NCBI GenBank assembly: GCA_963971405.1
Contig: OZ020486.1
Location: 32,201,419-32,265,418, forward strand
DNA from: Psococerastis gibbosa
Lineage: Eukaryota > Arthropoda > Insecta > Psocodea > Psocidae
Direction: 5' to 3'
DNA length: 64,000 nt
Part shown: positions 56,301 through 64,000 of the stretch, in pieces
How positions within the stretch are numbered: position 1 is the stretch's first letter
How the letters are laid out: each line of letters opens with the position of its first letter
Position numbers and translations under genes: made by a program
Notes under the pieces: model-generated
What the model saw: the letters and a program-made list of their open reading frames with translations, nothing else
What the model was told of the DNA's origin: nothing
Database searches by the model: none

Positions 56301-59300
56301 TCCAATTTCCAGCCAACAGCTCAAAACGTAGATTTGTAGCATCAAATTATGAGATGGTTTTGCAAAATGGCGAAGTTGTACAAAGAAATTGGCTCATTTA
56401 TTCTGTTTCAAACGACTCCGTGTTTTGTTTCTGTTGCAAACTTTTTGATCAGTCAGACGTCTCTCAATGGCCAAAAGCAGGCTTTTCCGATTGGCAGAAT
56501 ATTGGCAGAACCCTCAAGTCTCATGAAAAATCGAAATACCACAGGGATGCCTTTCGAAAATGGAAAGAATTTAACTCAAGATTGCGGATGAAAAGAACCA
56601 TAGACGATGAGTACCAACGACTTACTGAAATGGAGATTCAGCACTGGAGAGGAGTCATTAAAAGAATAATTTCTTTAATTAGGGCGTTGGCAACGCAATG
56701 TTTAGCTCTGCGAGGATCAAATGAACATTTGTTTGCCGAAAATAACGGAAACTTTCTTAAATTTATAGAATTTCTTGCAGAGTTTGATCCTGTTATGGAG
56801 GAACACATTAGAAGAGTTCAAAGGGCATCAGACAAACCGTCTGTTACTTATTTAAGCAACCGTATACAAGATGAATTGATTCAATTAATGGGGCAAACTG
56901 TTTTAGAAAAAATTTTGGAATTAACAAATACAGCTAAGTATTTTTCAGTGATAGCAGATTGTACGCCTGATGTAAGCCATACTGAGCAACTGTCCTTAAC
57001 AGTAAGAATTGTTACCCTCAACAAAAAAATTAAAAAGTATGAAATTCATGAATTTTTCGTTGGGTTTTTTGAGGCTACCAATTCGACTGGTGAAGCTTTG
57101 GCTGAGCTTATTCTGGCGCATTTAAAGAAATTGGGATTCACGTTGAAGTGGTTAAGAGGTCAGGGATACGACAATGGCGCCAACATGAAAGGAGTGAGAA
57201 AAGGTGTACAAAGTCGCATCCTTAAAAATTATCCTCGAGCTTTTTATGTGCCATGTGCAAATCATACTTTAAACCTTGTTGTAAATGATGCGGCTTCATG
57301 TACCTTGGAAACCACATCATTCTTTTCTACCGTACAAGAACTATATAACTTTTTATCCGCTTCTACAAAGCGTTGGGAGGCCTTAAAAAAACATGTCACT
57401 CAGTTGACTATCAAACCCTTGAGTGCTACTAGATGGTCTAGTAGAATCGATGCATTGAAACCACTGAGGTATCAACTAGGCGATGTGTATGACACATTGA
57501 TAGATATCATGGAAGATGAAAGGACTGACGAAGAGGCTAAAGTAAGAGCTAGAGGGTTGGCTAGAAGCATTAATAATTACAAATTTATCTGTGGGTTAGT
57601 TCTGTGGTATAATATTTTATTTGAAGTGAATGTGGTTTCCAAGTTACTTCAATCAATTACAATAAATCTTTCGGACTGCGTAACACTTTTATCAGAGACA
57701 ATTAACAGGATTCAAGCATTTAGAGAAGCAGGGCTGGAGCATATAAAAATTACAGCCAACGAAATCGCAGACGAAATGGAATGCAATAAGGAATTCCCTA
57801 AAGAAATGGAGGTAAGGGCCAGAAAAAAAAAGCGACAATTTGATGAAAAAGCAGAAGATGAACCTTTAAATGAAGAAAAAAAATTTGCTGTAAATTTTTT
57901 TTATTATATTTTAGACAAAACCATTACTTCATTGTGTGAGCGATTCCAACTTCTACAAAATCATAGTAAGAATTTCCAATTTTTATATGATATCTATAAA
58001 ATTAGAGATATTGATGACGAAACTCTTGAAACTTTTTGTAAAGAACTTGGAAATATTTTAACAGCTGACAATGAATCTGATATAAATGGAATTGATTTAC
58101 AAGATGAGTTGCGTGATGTGGCCCGTTTATTGCCTAAATCCATGAAGCCTTTAGACACTCTCAATTATTTAGTGGAAAACGAGTTGGAACCGTTGTACGC
58201 CAACCTAATTGTGGCCTTACGAATACTCCTCACCCTGCCCGTATCTGTTGCGAGTGGGGAGAGGAGCTTTTCAAAACTGAAAATAATTAAAAATTATTTA
58301 AGAAATTCTATTAGTCAACTGAAACTGTCCAACTTAGCTGTAATATCGATTGAGTCTGGCTTGGCCGCCACTCTCGACTATACTGATTTGATTGACGAAT
58401 TTGCCAAATTGAAAGTAAGGAAAGTAAAATTGAAGTAGCCTAATATTGTTAAAATGTACCATTATGCCAGTAATTACTTTCCATTTTATGAGGAGTTTCA
58501 TGAAGAACTAGGAAAATTCTTTTTTATAACTTCAATGCGTAATAAATAATAAATTTTTCTCGATGAAGATGGTTTTGTTTTTATTTGGGAAATATATTAT
58601 GTACCTATGGTGCTATACATATATTATATATAGGGCCTATACACTATATACGTATATATAATATATGCATACAAGAGGGCGCCATTTTCGAACCTTGCTT
58701 CATGCTTGAAAAATCCACGGCACGGCACTGGGAACTACCGTATACGGTACCTACCTGAAATTGATGCCAAATTCTGAAAACCGATTCGTGGTTCTTGCAA
58801 TACTTCCAATGCGAGCAAGGTATTGTAAAATGAGGAATCATCAAGCCAGCCATCATGTAGGTGAAGACCTTGCTGTCAAAATCACCAGCAGATAGGAACA
58901 ACTTTATACACCTCAACCTCATGCTAAGGCAGACAGGCACTGACAGCAGTACGTATGCAATTACGGAGTATAGCATTTCCTTGGAGAAAAGGTTCATTTT
59001 TATGGAACCTACAAGGAAAATTATATGGTTCAAAGCAATATATTTAATGTCTTTTTGTGTTCCAAAATTCCAAAAGGGTATAGAATAGCCTAGGCTTAGA
59101 CAGCTACTGGGCGTTATATAGAAGTTTCATTTTAAAACTCTGACTCTTCTTGCTGAATTAATTAGGATCATCGTTTATCTTGAAGAGTGCGGCGGTAGAA
59201 GACTCGTTGTCACATTAAATGGATTTTACTCACCATCTCGATCTACGTGATAAGGTAAAAGTCCAATAAGTTTCATAAAAATCCAGTAAATCCGATATTC

Positions 59301-59405
59301 CCGGTAGAAGGCATGTTCCATCGGCAATTCAGCTGAGGCTTCCTTAGTTCTCCAGGTAAAACAACTGCGCGTACCATGTTTTTGCAATATTGGCAAACGA
59401 CCCAT
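50396..59405 (-). CDS. Gustatory receptor (GR family), seven exons
   Basis: A seven-helix chemoreceptor of arthropods, a ligand-gated channel in sensory neurons by family knowledge. Exons on the minus strand: 59405-59234, 59008-58755, 53808-53530, 52931-52766, 52219-52116, 51528-51367, 50545-50396. Junctions are GT-AG, phases are 1,0,0,1,0,0, and the product is 428 residues, normal for the family. An in-frame TAA precedes the ATG. Visible features are an N-terminal RIYWIFMKLIGLLPY helix, several hydrophobic helices (for example CLVFFLNFFLV and GHLLIIIFSVATFTMYVV), WIFLFCECGERISVE, YEVDSFLSAIRDIP, VTVDRRLLIT and the diagnostic TYLIVVLQF (TYhhhhhQF) near the C-terminus. The last introns are phase 0, as usual in GRs. 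Exon 3 could instead end at GAA|GTAAGT, eight codons earlier. Intron 2 (4.9 kb) holds an intact hAT and a nested MITE. No ligand can be named. Confidence 0.9.
51024..51200 (-). repeat. TCTG-repeat end joined to a G-tract hAT-like MITE end
   Basis: 51024-51145 matches the outer end of the TCTG repeat (AAGAACCGGTCCGAGTTTAC...GGTAAATAATTTCCCTATGG) in the orientation of the 60023 copy. At the G run (about 51150-51166) it switches to GGTCCGAACCCCTGGACC...CTGGCTACGGCC, which resembles the right end of 34510-34690. Both lie in the last GR intron. Confidence 0.6.
53370..53511. mobile_element. Foldback MITE in GR intron 3
   Basis: Arms GGCGCTTATTCCACCTACGT, AATAGTCAATAGTAAATGTG and GACGTGGTAGCAGACATT are mirrored with a few mismatches. 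TAA precedes the left end. The left target repeat lies in CTAAGG; the right end is worn (GCGTC). Closest relative is 22425-22566. Confidence 0.85.
54056..54125 (+). repeat. SINE-like repeat fragment (family S1)
   Basis: It contains TAGGTACTAACCTACAGAGG, CGACTGAAGAGGTTAATCGG and ATACATTCATTAAATTGTTC, the 3' half of the repeat, followed by an A run. Confidence 0.7.
54421..54815. mobile_element. Nested composite foldback MITE
   Basis: The outer palindrome (GGCGGGGATTCCACAGACCT, GCTAGTGCTAAATACAAATA, GGTGACGTGGTAACAGACAT) is flanked by TAA on both sides (54418-54420, 54816-54818). Its loop carries a second palindrome, 54492-54744 (GGCGGGGTTTCCATCGACCT, GCATTGCAGAATGCAAATGA), flanked by TTA and TAA. 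The same nested arrangement recurs at 61102-61472 and 61653-62032. Confidence 0.9.
55209..55985 (+). other. Possible 5' UTR intron of the hAT transposase gene
   Basis: GATAG|GTAAGTG at 55208/55209 is a consensus donor. ATTTATTTCAG ending at 55985 is a strong acceptor eight bases before the transposase ATG. Splicing here would remove most upstream ATGs. Positions 55750-55900 also contain AAAACGGCTCTAACGATTTT, similar to a block in the TCTG repeats. Confidence 0.4.
55994..58438 (+). CDS. hAT-family transposase (ZMYM1-like, DUF4371)
   Basis: It cuts and pastes the surrounding element. The 814 residues are uninterrupted. After a polar, basic N-terminus comes a TTF/BED-like zinc finger (C145, C147, C148, H177, H183 in the FCFCCKLF ... 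KSHEKSKYH context). Next is the DUF4371/RNase-H-like core with IADCTPDVSHTEQLSL (D322) and LRGQGYDNGANMKG (D393), then VPCANHTLNLV, TRWSSR (W481), a helical insertion, and the hAT dimerisation segment LPVSVASGERSFSKLKIIKN (E756) through NLAVISIES. By comparison with characterised hAT enzymes D322, D393 and E756 are the likely catalytic triad. The family placement and likely activity follow from intact motifs, TIRs and target duplications. Confidence 0.95.
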   Translation: MSEKRGKLSGYQNKLKRQKREEENIKLSKAMKAFTSNNNSTEESPVILNCHASEPINDDTPSGPSSSNEVSELSSDPALWGFSITSAIRQILVERGPQQVRQFQFPANSSKRRFVASNYEMVLQNGEVVQRNWLIYSVSNDSVFCFCCKLFDQSDVSQWPKAGFSDWQNIGRTLKSHEKSKYHRDAFRKWKEFNSRLRMKRTIDDEYQRLTEMEIQHWRGVIKRIISLIRALATQCLALRGSNEHLFAENNGNFLKFIEFLAEFDPVMEEHIRRVQRASDKPSVTYLSNRIQDELIQLMGQTVLEKILELTNTAKYFSVIADCTPDVSHTEQLSLTVRIVTLNKKIKKYEIHEFFVGFFEATNSTGEALAELILAHLKKLGFTLKWLRGQGYDNGANMKGVRKGVQSRILKNYPRAFYVPCANHTLNLVVNDAASCTLETTSFFSTVQELYNFLSASTKRWEALKKHVTQLTIKPLSATRWSSRIDALKPLRYQLGDVYDTLIDIMEDERTDEEAKVRARGLARSINNYKFICGLVLWYNILFEVNVVSKLLQSITINLSDCVTLLSETINRIQAFREAGLEHIKITANEIADEMECNKEFPKEMEVRARKKKRQFDEKAEDEPLNEEKKFAVNFFYYILDKTITSLCERFQLLQNHSKNFQFLYDIYKIRDIDDETLETFCKELGNILTADNESDINGIDLQDELRDVARLLPKSMKPLDTLNYLVENELEPLYANLIVALRILLTLPVSVASGERSFSKLKIIKNYLRNSISQLKLSNLAVISIESGLAATLDYTDLIDEFAKLKVRKVKLK
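58541..58546 (+). terminator. Polyadenylation signal of the transposase gene
   Basis: AATAAA lies about 100 bases after the stop and inside the element; a second AATAAA overlaps just downstream. Confidence 0.6.
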
Positions 59406-60022
59406 TATTATTTCTTCAGTGACTTATTATTTGCGTCCATCGGGCAATCTAGCTCTAAAACACAGCAGCTGCAGCATGCAGGTACCCTGTAGCCCGTAAG
59501 ATAGGTAAGTTTATCCGCGAAACATCTGTTTTATTATAATATAATACAGATACACTAATGCTACGGTACACCGAGACCTCATAGATGTACCTAATTTTTG
59601 TACGTTATATTATTTTATTAAATTTAATACCTACGTAAGTTATAAAGGTTTGGTCTATTCAAATTGGAGAAAACTACTTTATCCTTGGCTACTACGATAG
59701 CATAACTTATGTAAGGAATTGTTTAGTTTTGCTACAGTGATTTTTGGATAAAACTGTTAGGGCACAGAAAAAACGATAGCCCAATAAGGGTCTATATAGC
59801 CATAGGCCTGAGCACAGGTATTGGATACTTTCTTGGGCACTGCTTTATTTCGGATGTTATGGTCAGCAACATGCCAAGGGCACAGAAATGTAGGTACAGA
59901 ATTCTCAAATTCAAGAAAAATTATAACACCAAAACGTAAAAATTCTTTATCATATGGGGAATGCAATGCAATATTCCTCTACCACTTGAATGGAGCAAAA
60001 CTTTGTAACGTAGGCTACATGT
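59406..60022. other. 5' flank of the GR gene, nothing else recognised
   Basis: The presumed promoter side of the minus-strand GR gene. No recognisable TATA or repeat. Chance ORFs only. Confidence 0.4.
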
Positions 60023-60876
60023 TAAAGAACCGGTCCGAGTTTACTCGTACATGCTTTCCAATTTATCGATTAGTAGAAAGAGAAAATGATTAATTTCATG
60101 GTAAATAATTTTCCTATGGTTAAATTTCGGACATCACGGGGGGGGGGAGTCGTCCACCTGACGTCACTGAAGGTGACCTAAATTCTACATAGGTCAGACC
60201 AACATATTCCCACACAGCAATAATGGCAGGGCACGCAATGCATTTGAGCGTGAATTTGCTTTCATTTTATCAAAAAAAAAATTTTTTGCACAAAACCCAA
60301 GTTTTTTGGATAAGCAAACTGTCCGGTTTCGTTACTCAATTTAACACCTAAAACATGGCTAAAGTTAGAAATCATCAATGGAAAGGTTTAGGAGAAAAAT
60401 TATTTTTTAGTCATTTTTCATTAAAATTTAGTTATTTTTATTTTTTTACCCCCCGAAGCAAACTATCAAGGGCCAAGCGACCCCCCGCATTTTATAAACA
60501 TTAATAACGACTACAATATATGTGAATTTAAAAGAAATCGTTGGAGCCGTTTTTGAGAAATAATTTTTTTAGACTCTTTTTGGAGTTTTTTGAGTATAAA
60601 ACCCCCCCAAATTGAGTTAGCCCAAAATAAAAAAAATGGCCCCGAGGCATGATTTTTATAAACCTACATGCCAAATTTCATCGAAATCCATCGAGTAGTT
60701 TGCCCGGAAATCAATGAACAGACAGACAGAGCGACAGACACACAGACAGACATTTCGTAAAAAACACTTTTTTGGGTTCCTGGGACCTCAAAACGTGTAA
60801 ATCCGTTGAATTCTCGGAATCGAAAATTTCGACCGTCACAAAGCTTTCCTTATACTACGTATAAATTGGAAAGCAA
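60023..60876 (-). repeat. Full-length TCTG-microsatellite repeat, minus orientation
   Basis: The reverse complement begins TTGCTTTCCAATTTATACGT at 60876 and ends ...ACCGGTTCTTTA at 60023. The microsatellite is degenerate here (CAGA runs with interruptions, about 60719-60752). A G tract lies at about 60139-60148. It corresponds block by block with 14381-15258. Confidence 0.8.
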
Positions 60877-61101
60877 TAAATAAGTATAAACCGATTTTGA
60901 GGAGGAAAAACAATGGCCGAGCTCAAGGTGGCCGGGTCGAGTACAAGAAATGGGTCCGGGGCGACCCCCTCACACTGCGCACGCGGCACTAAGACTTAGT
61001 GTTGTATAAGTGTACATAGAAGATGACGTCACAAGAAAGTACAAGTCACAACAAGAAAAGCGGTTTGTTGGTCAGCCATGATGGTCACTGCATCATCTTT
61101 A

Positions 61102-61472
61102 GGTGCCCATTCCATTGACCTGCTAGGGCTATTTCCAAAAATGGTGACGTGGTAGCAGACATTCAAGACTTAGGTGGCATTTCCACCGACCTCGCATTGC
61201 AGAATTGACGGAAATGTTTATTTTCCTCTATGCCATAGTTAAAATTGATCAATGATCATACAGTAAAATCACAAGCAAACAAACTAAAATTAAAAAATGG
61301 CTTCATGGGATATGTTAATTACAAACATTTTAATAGACTTCTATGAAAAGAAAAACAATGTCATTTGCAATCTGCAATGCGAGGTCGGTGGAAACGCTAC
61401 CTAAGTCTTCAATGTCTGCTACCAGGTCACCGTTTTTGGAAATAGCCCTAGCCGGTCAATGGAATGGGCGCC
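61102..61472. mobile_element. Nested composite foldback MITE
   Basis: Outer arms GGTGCCCATTCCATTGACCT, GCTAGGGCTATTTCCAAAAA and GGTGACGTGGTAGCAGACAT; inner element 61173-61401 begins GGTGGCATTTCCACCGACCT. TTA lies on both outer flanks (61099-61101, 61473-61475). TTA and TAA flank the inner element. Same organisation as 54421-54815. Confidence 0.9.
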
Positions 61473-61652
61473 TTAAGTAAGTTTTTATCGGGCTCAATCG
61501 TAAAGTTAAAACACTAAGAAGGAAGAGGAAGAAGAAGTAGAAGAAGATTTTGAGGCTATCCAATTCAACTTTCCTATTCAGAATCATTTACCGAGATCAG
61601 TAAGTTAAGAAACTTGACTTCACGACCATGTTGCAAGGTAAGGGTGGTGGTA

Positions 61653-62032
61653 GGTGCCCATTCCATTGACCGGCTAGGGCTATTTCCAACAACGGTGACG
61701 TGGTAGCAGACATTCAAGACTTAGGTGGCGTTTCCACTGACCTCGCATTGCAGAAGTGACGGAAATGTTTATTTTCCTCTATGCCATAGTTAAAATTGAT
61801 CAATGTAAAGTAAAATCACAAACAAACAAACTAAAATTAAAAAATGGCCTCATGGGATATGTTAATTACAAACATTTTAATAGATTTCTATTAAAAAAAA
61901 AAAAAACATTTCCGTAAATGTCATTTGCAATCTGCAATGCGAGGTCGGTGGAAACGCCACCTAAGTCTTGAATGTCTGCTACCACGTCATCGTTGTTGGA
62001 AATAGCCCTAGCCGGTCAATGGAATGGGCGCC
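61653..62032. mobile_element. Nested composite foldback MITE
   Basis: Nearly the same sequence as 61102-61472, 180 bases away. Inner element 61724-61961 begins GGTGGCGTTTCCACTGACCT. TTA follows the right end (62033-62035). Inner flanks are TTA and TAA. Confidence 0.9.
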
Positions 62033-62119
62033 TTAGCAATCGTTAGCGGATGCCCAACTCACGCAGCAACGTGAAATATGGATATGCAGCAGTCAGCAGC
62101 CAGCTTTTTATCTTAACAT

Positions 62120-62200
62120 GGGGTTAAAAATGTAAACAAGATAATTAATTTTGTAATGGAAAGTGCTATTCAAAATTGATTTGTTTACATTTTAAACCCC
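62120..62200. repeat. Small foldback sharing the 39310 loop
   Basis: GGGGTTAAAAATGTAAAC pairs with GTTTACATTTTAAACCCC. The loop ATAATT...TGTAATGGAAAGTGCTATTC is the loop of the 39310-39480 element, which has longer, different ends. Confidence 0.7.
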
Positions 62201-62694
62201 AAGAATAAGTTAATAGGCTACGGTACTAAACGGCATAGTAGGAGCTACTTGAAAATTTGGTAGGCCTATTCAGCAAAAGGCTACCTGCATGTTTTGCAGT
62301 ACAATAATAATAAGTACCTAATAGGGACAGAGGACTTAGTAGGTGCACACTGGACCCCTACAACACCACCACTGACGGGACTGTTGACACTACCGCTCTC
62401 AATTATGATTGGACAACACCCATTCGGTCATTCCCATTGTTTTCCTCCATTCTTATAATTAGTTTGTCATCTCGAAATTGAGCTATTATGTACCTTTCAT
62501 CGCGTTCAAGCGGTCAGACACCTTGGATGACCGAGGTGGGGTCATACTAATTATTAGGGACTGGGAATGACGCCCATGAAATGTTGTCTTGGTTGCCAAG
62601 TTCCAAATATGCAGGAAATTTTAAAAAAAGTTAATTGTTGTTATTGAGTATTGAGATTTGCAATTGGTCCCAACAACGATCTCAATTTTAATAA
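62201..62694. other. No gene recognised
   Basis: Non-coding. Confidence 0.4.
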
Positions 62695-62872
62695 GGCGGC
62701 TATTCCACTTGTCAATATTCCATCATTTGTGCATCAATAATTGATGATAGTTTTGTTTTAAGGAGACTATTATGTAAATACTTAACTTATCTATTATAAT
62801 TTAAGTTATAATATGGTAGAGACTTATTATTGATGCACAAATGACGGATTATTGACAGATGGAATAGCCGCC
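62695..62872. mobile_element. Foldback MITE, TTCCACTTGTC subfamily, TAA flanks
   Basis: Arms GGCGGCTATTCCACTTGTCA (left) and complement GGCGGCTATTCCATCTGTCA (right); core AAGGAGACTATTATGTAAAT, ACTTAACTTATCTATTATAA. TAA flanks both ends (62692-62694, 62873-62875). Confidence 0.9.
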
Positions 62873-63189
62873 TAAGCTAAACTTAAGTTTTATATTGTAC
62901 ATATACAGTAGACCTATCTTTATGTACATTAATCCCCTGTTTTGTCTACCGTTGCCATAACAAATTTCAAATCTCATTTGCCAAGATCCAAGAGAATATT
63001 TGGAACCATTCTAAATTTGAATCGTTGATGGGGGGCGGGGGCCTAGCCAAAAAAAAGTCTTCTGGTTTTACACGTGAAAATATTACCCAACGCCTACACA
63101 CTCGAAAGTTATGAGCGAGAAAGCCATTCATGGTTGTATGCGACTATGCGGTTCAAAAGTTTCCCAACCACTTAATTGCCAAAGCCCCA
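62873..63189. other. No gene recognised
   Basis: Non-coding. Confidence 0.4.
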
Positions 63190-63330
63190 AAGGTTGGTTT
63201 CGTTTCGGTTTTTCGATTCCGAGATTTCAACGGATTTACACGTTTTGAGGTACCAGGAATCCAAAAAAGTGTTTATACGAAATGTCTATCTGTCGCTCTG
63301 TCTGTCTGTCTGTCTGTATGTGAATCGATT
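63190..63330 (+). repeat. TCTG-microsatellite repeat, internal fragment
   Basis: TTTTTCGATTCCGAGATTTC, AACGGATTTACACGTTTTGA and a short (TCTG)n at about 63298-63318 match the central left part of the repeat. The outer end and the 3' part are missing. Confidence 0.7.
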
Positions 63331-63870
63331 ATTTATGAAACCAGTCAGGTCCTCAAACACAAATTTTTCAGGAGAGATGAAAAACCGTTCAGTTTCTTTA
63401 GTACGGCTATGATATGTTTCCCTTTAGACTCACCTAGTTTCTCTTCGTGAGCTGCATATAATGAGGTATTTAGCATAGTTAATGATAGTTTTTTCTAACC
63501 TAGGGAGAGCTTTAAAGTTGGTGGACTTGACTGCTTTCAAAAATTAATACGCAACAATTTACGTTTTACAATCTTTAATGCTTCTCAAGTAGACATTAGG
63601 TCACAAATAAGACATTAAGTCATGCCAGACTTAGTTTTTTACTAGTTTTATTCTCTTTCCCTCGTAGGCCACTTCAAAATCTTGGCCAAAAAATCCCTTC
63701 AGGAACGTGACTTGTCAATTTTCCCAAATCTTCAACTTTGCTCTGAGAATTGGCACTTAATACTTTTTTAATTAACGCGAAGTCTCGATCGCAGGGAAGA
63801 AAAGAGTGGCCGCGAAAAGGCAGATGATAGTAAATTTTGTCAAATTGGCCAGAGTCTGTTAAGAGTGTAC
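63331..63870. other. No gene recognised
   Basis: Non-coding. Confidence 0.4.
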
Positions 63871-63898
63871 ACAGCCCGTAGGAAATTGGCAGCCCGAA
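63871..63898. repeat. Solo arm tip of the ACAGCCCGTAGGAAA foldback
   Basis: ACAGCCCGTAGGAAATTGGC followed by AGCCCGAA matches the tips of the 10918-11290 foldback. No second arm is seen before the window ends, so the partner may lie beyond it. Confidence 0.55.
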
Positions 63899-64000
63899 AG
63901 AACAAACTTCGTTTGCACCCTTCTGGGCAAAGTGTTCGTGGCATAAATTAGGCCTAATGGTAGCAGTGCCACCTCCCATGTTGTGAATCCCAAAAGGAAA

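Larger units (their letters stand above)
54964..58730 (+). mobile_element. Intact, apparently autonomous hAT transposon
   Basis: Length 3767 bp. Terminal inverted repeats start CAGGGCCGTGCCGTCC on the left and read CAGTGCCGTGCCGTGG on the complement at the right. They are flanked by perfect 8-bp duplications GGAACTAC (54956-54963 and 58731-58738). The transposase gene is intact on the plus strand. The left subterminal region has GGCGCC repeats and the right has a single GGCGCC. It is inserted in intron 2 of the minus-strand GR gene, its right edge only 24 bases from exon 2's splice donor. Confidence 0.95.

Noticed and set aside
58644..58754. Extension of the GR exon 2 frame into the hAT end
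   Set aside because: The donor CAG|GTAGGT at 58755/58754 and the phase-matched next exon at 53808 show that the extra residues are intron and transposon sequence.

Overview
The window is eukaryotic and reads as arthropod (probably insect) nuclear DNA. It is AT-rich, its genes are split by GT-AG introns, it carries a seven-exon gustatory-receptor gene (a family expanded in arthropods), and most of it is transposon debris. I see no bacterial or organellar signature. A finer placement (for example Hemiptera) would be a guess.

Three features are large and clear. (1) A nearly complete non-LTR retrotransposon (about 1707-7265, minus strand) has an intact 1236-residue endonuclease/RT/RNase H protein and a gag-like ORF1 broken by one frameshift; a 10-bp direct repeat appears to bound it. 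(2) A ten-exon gene on the plus strand (coding exons 40051-48687) encodes a TTLL3-type tubulin glycylase of about 1419 residues. A near-consensus RFX X-box and a splice donor lie about 3.9 kb upstream and may be its promoter and first exon. (3) A seven-exon gustatory receptor (GR family, 428 residues, ending with a TYhhhhhQF motif) lies on the minus strand, 59405 to 50396. Its second intron hosts (4) an intact hAT transposon (54964-58730) with a perfect 8-bp target duplication and an uninterrupted 814-residue transposase on the opposite strand.

The rest is a mosaic of small repeats. The most striking are at least a dozen foldback (palindromic) MITEs. Many have GGCGG/GGTGC-type termini, 3-bp TTA/TAA flanks (PIF/Harbinger, Tourist-like) and a recurrent module GACGTGGTAGCAGACATT. 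Some share cores but not stems, and three copies are the same palindrome-within-a-palindrome, so a nested composite seems to have multiplied as a unit. Other families are short hAT-type elements with long G or C tracts inside their termini; an approximately 0.87-kb repeat with a built-in (TCTG)n microsatellite; tRNA-derived SINEs, one with two tRNA-like heads; a SINE-like repeat of unknown type; two dead LINE fragments; and a 13-bp minisatellite.

Layout: 1-1700 repeats and non-coding; 1.7-7.3 kb LINE; 7.3-29 kb repeats only; 29.3-29.7 kb one candidate small membrane-protein ORF; 30-39.9 kb repeats and a dead LINE; 40-48.7 kb TTLL3-like gene; 48.8-50.4 kb non-coding; 50.4-59.4 kb GR gene with the hAT inside; 59.4-64 kb repeats.
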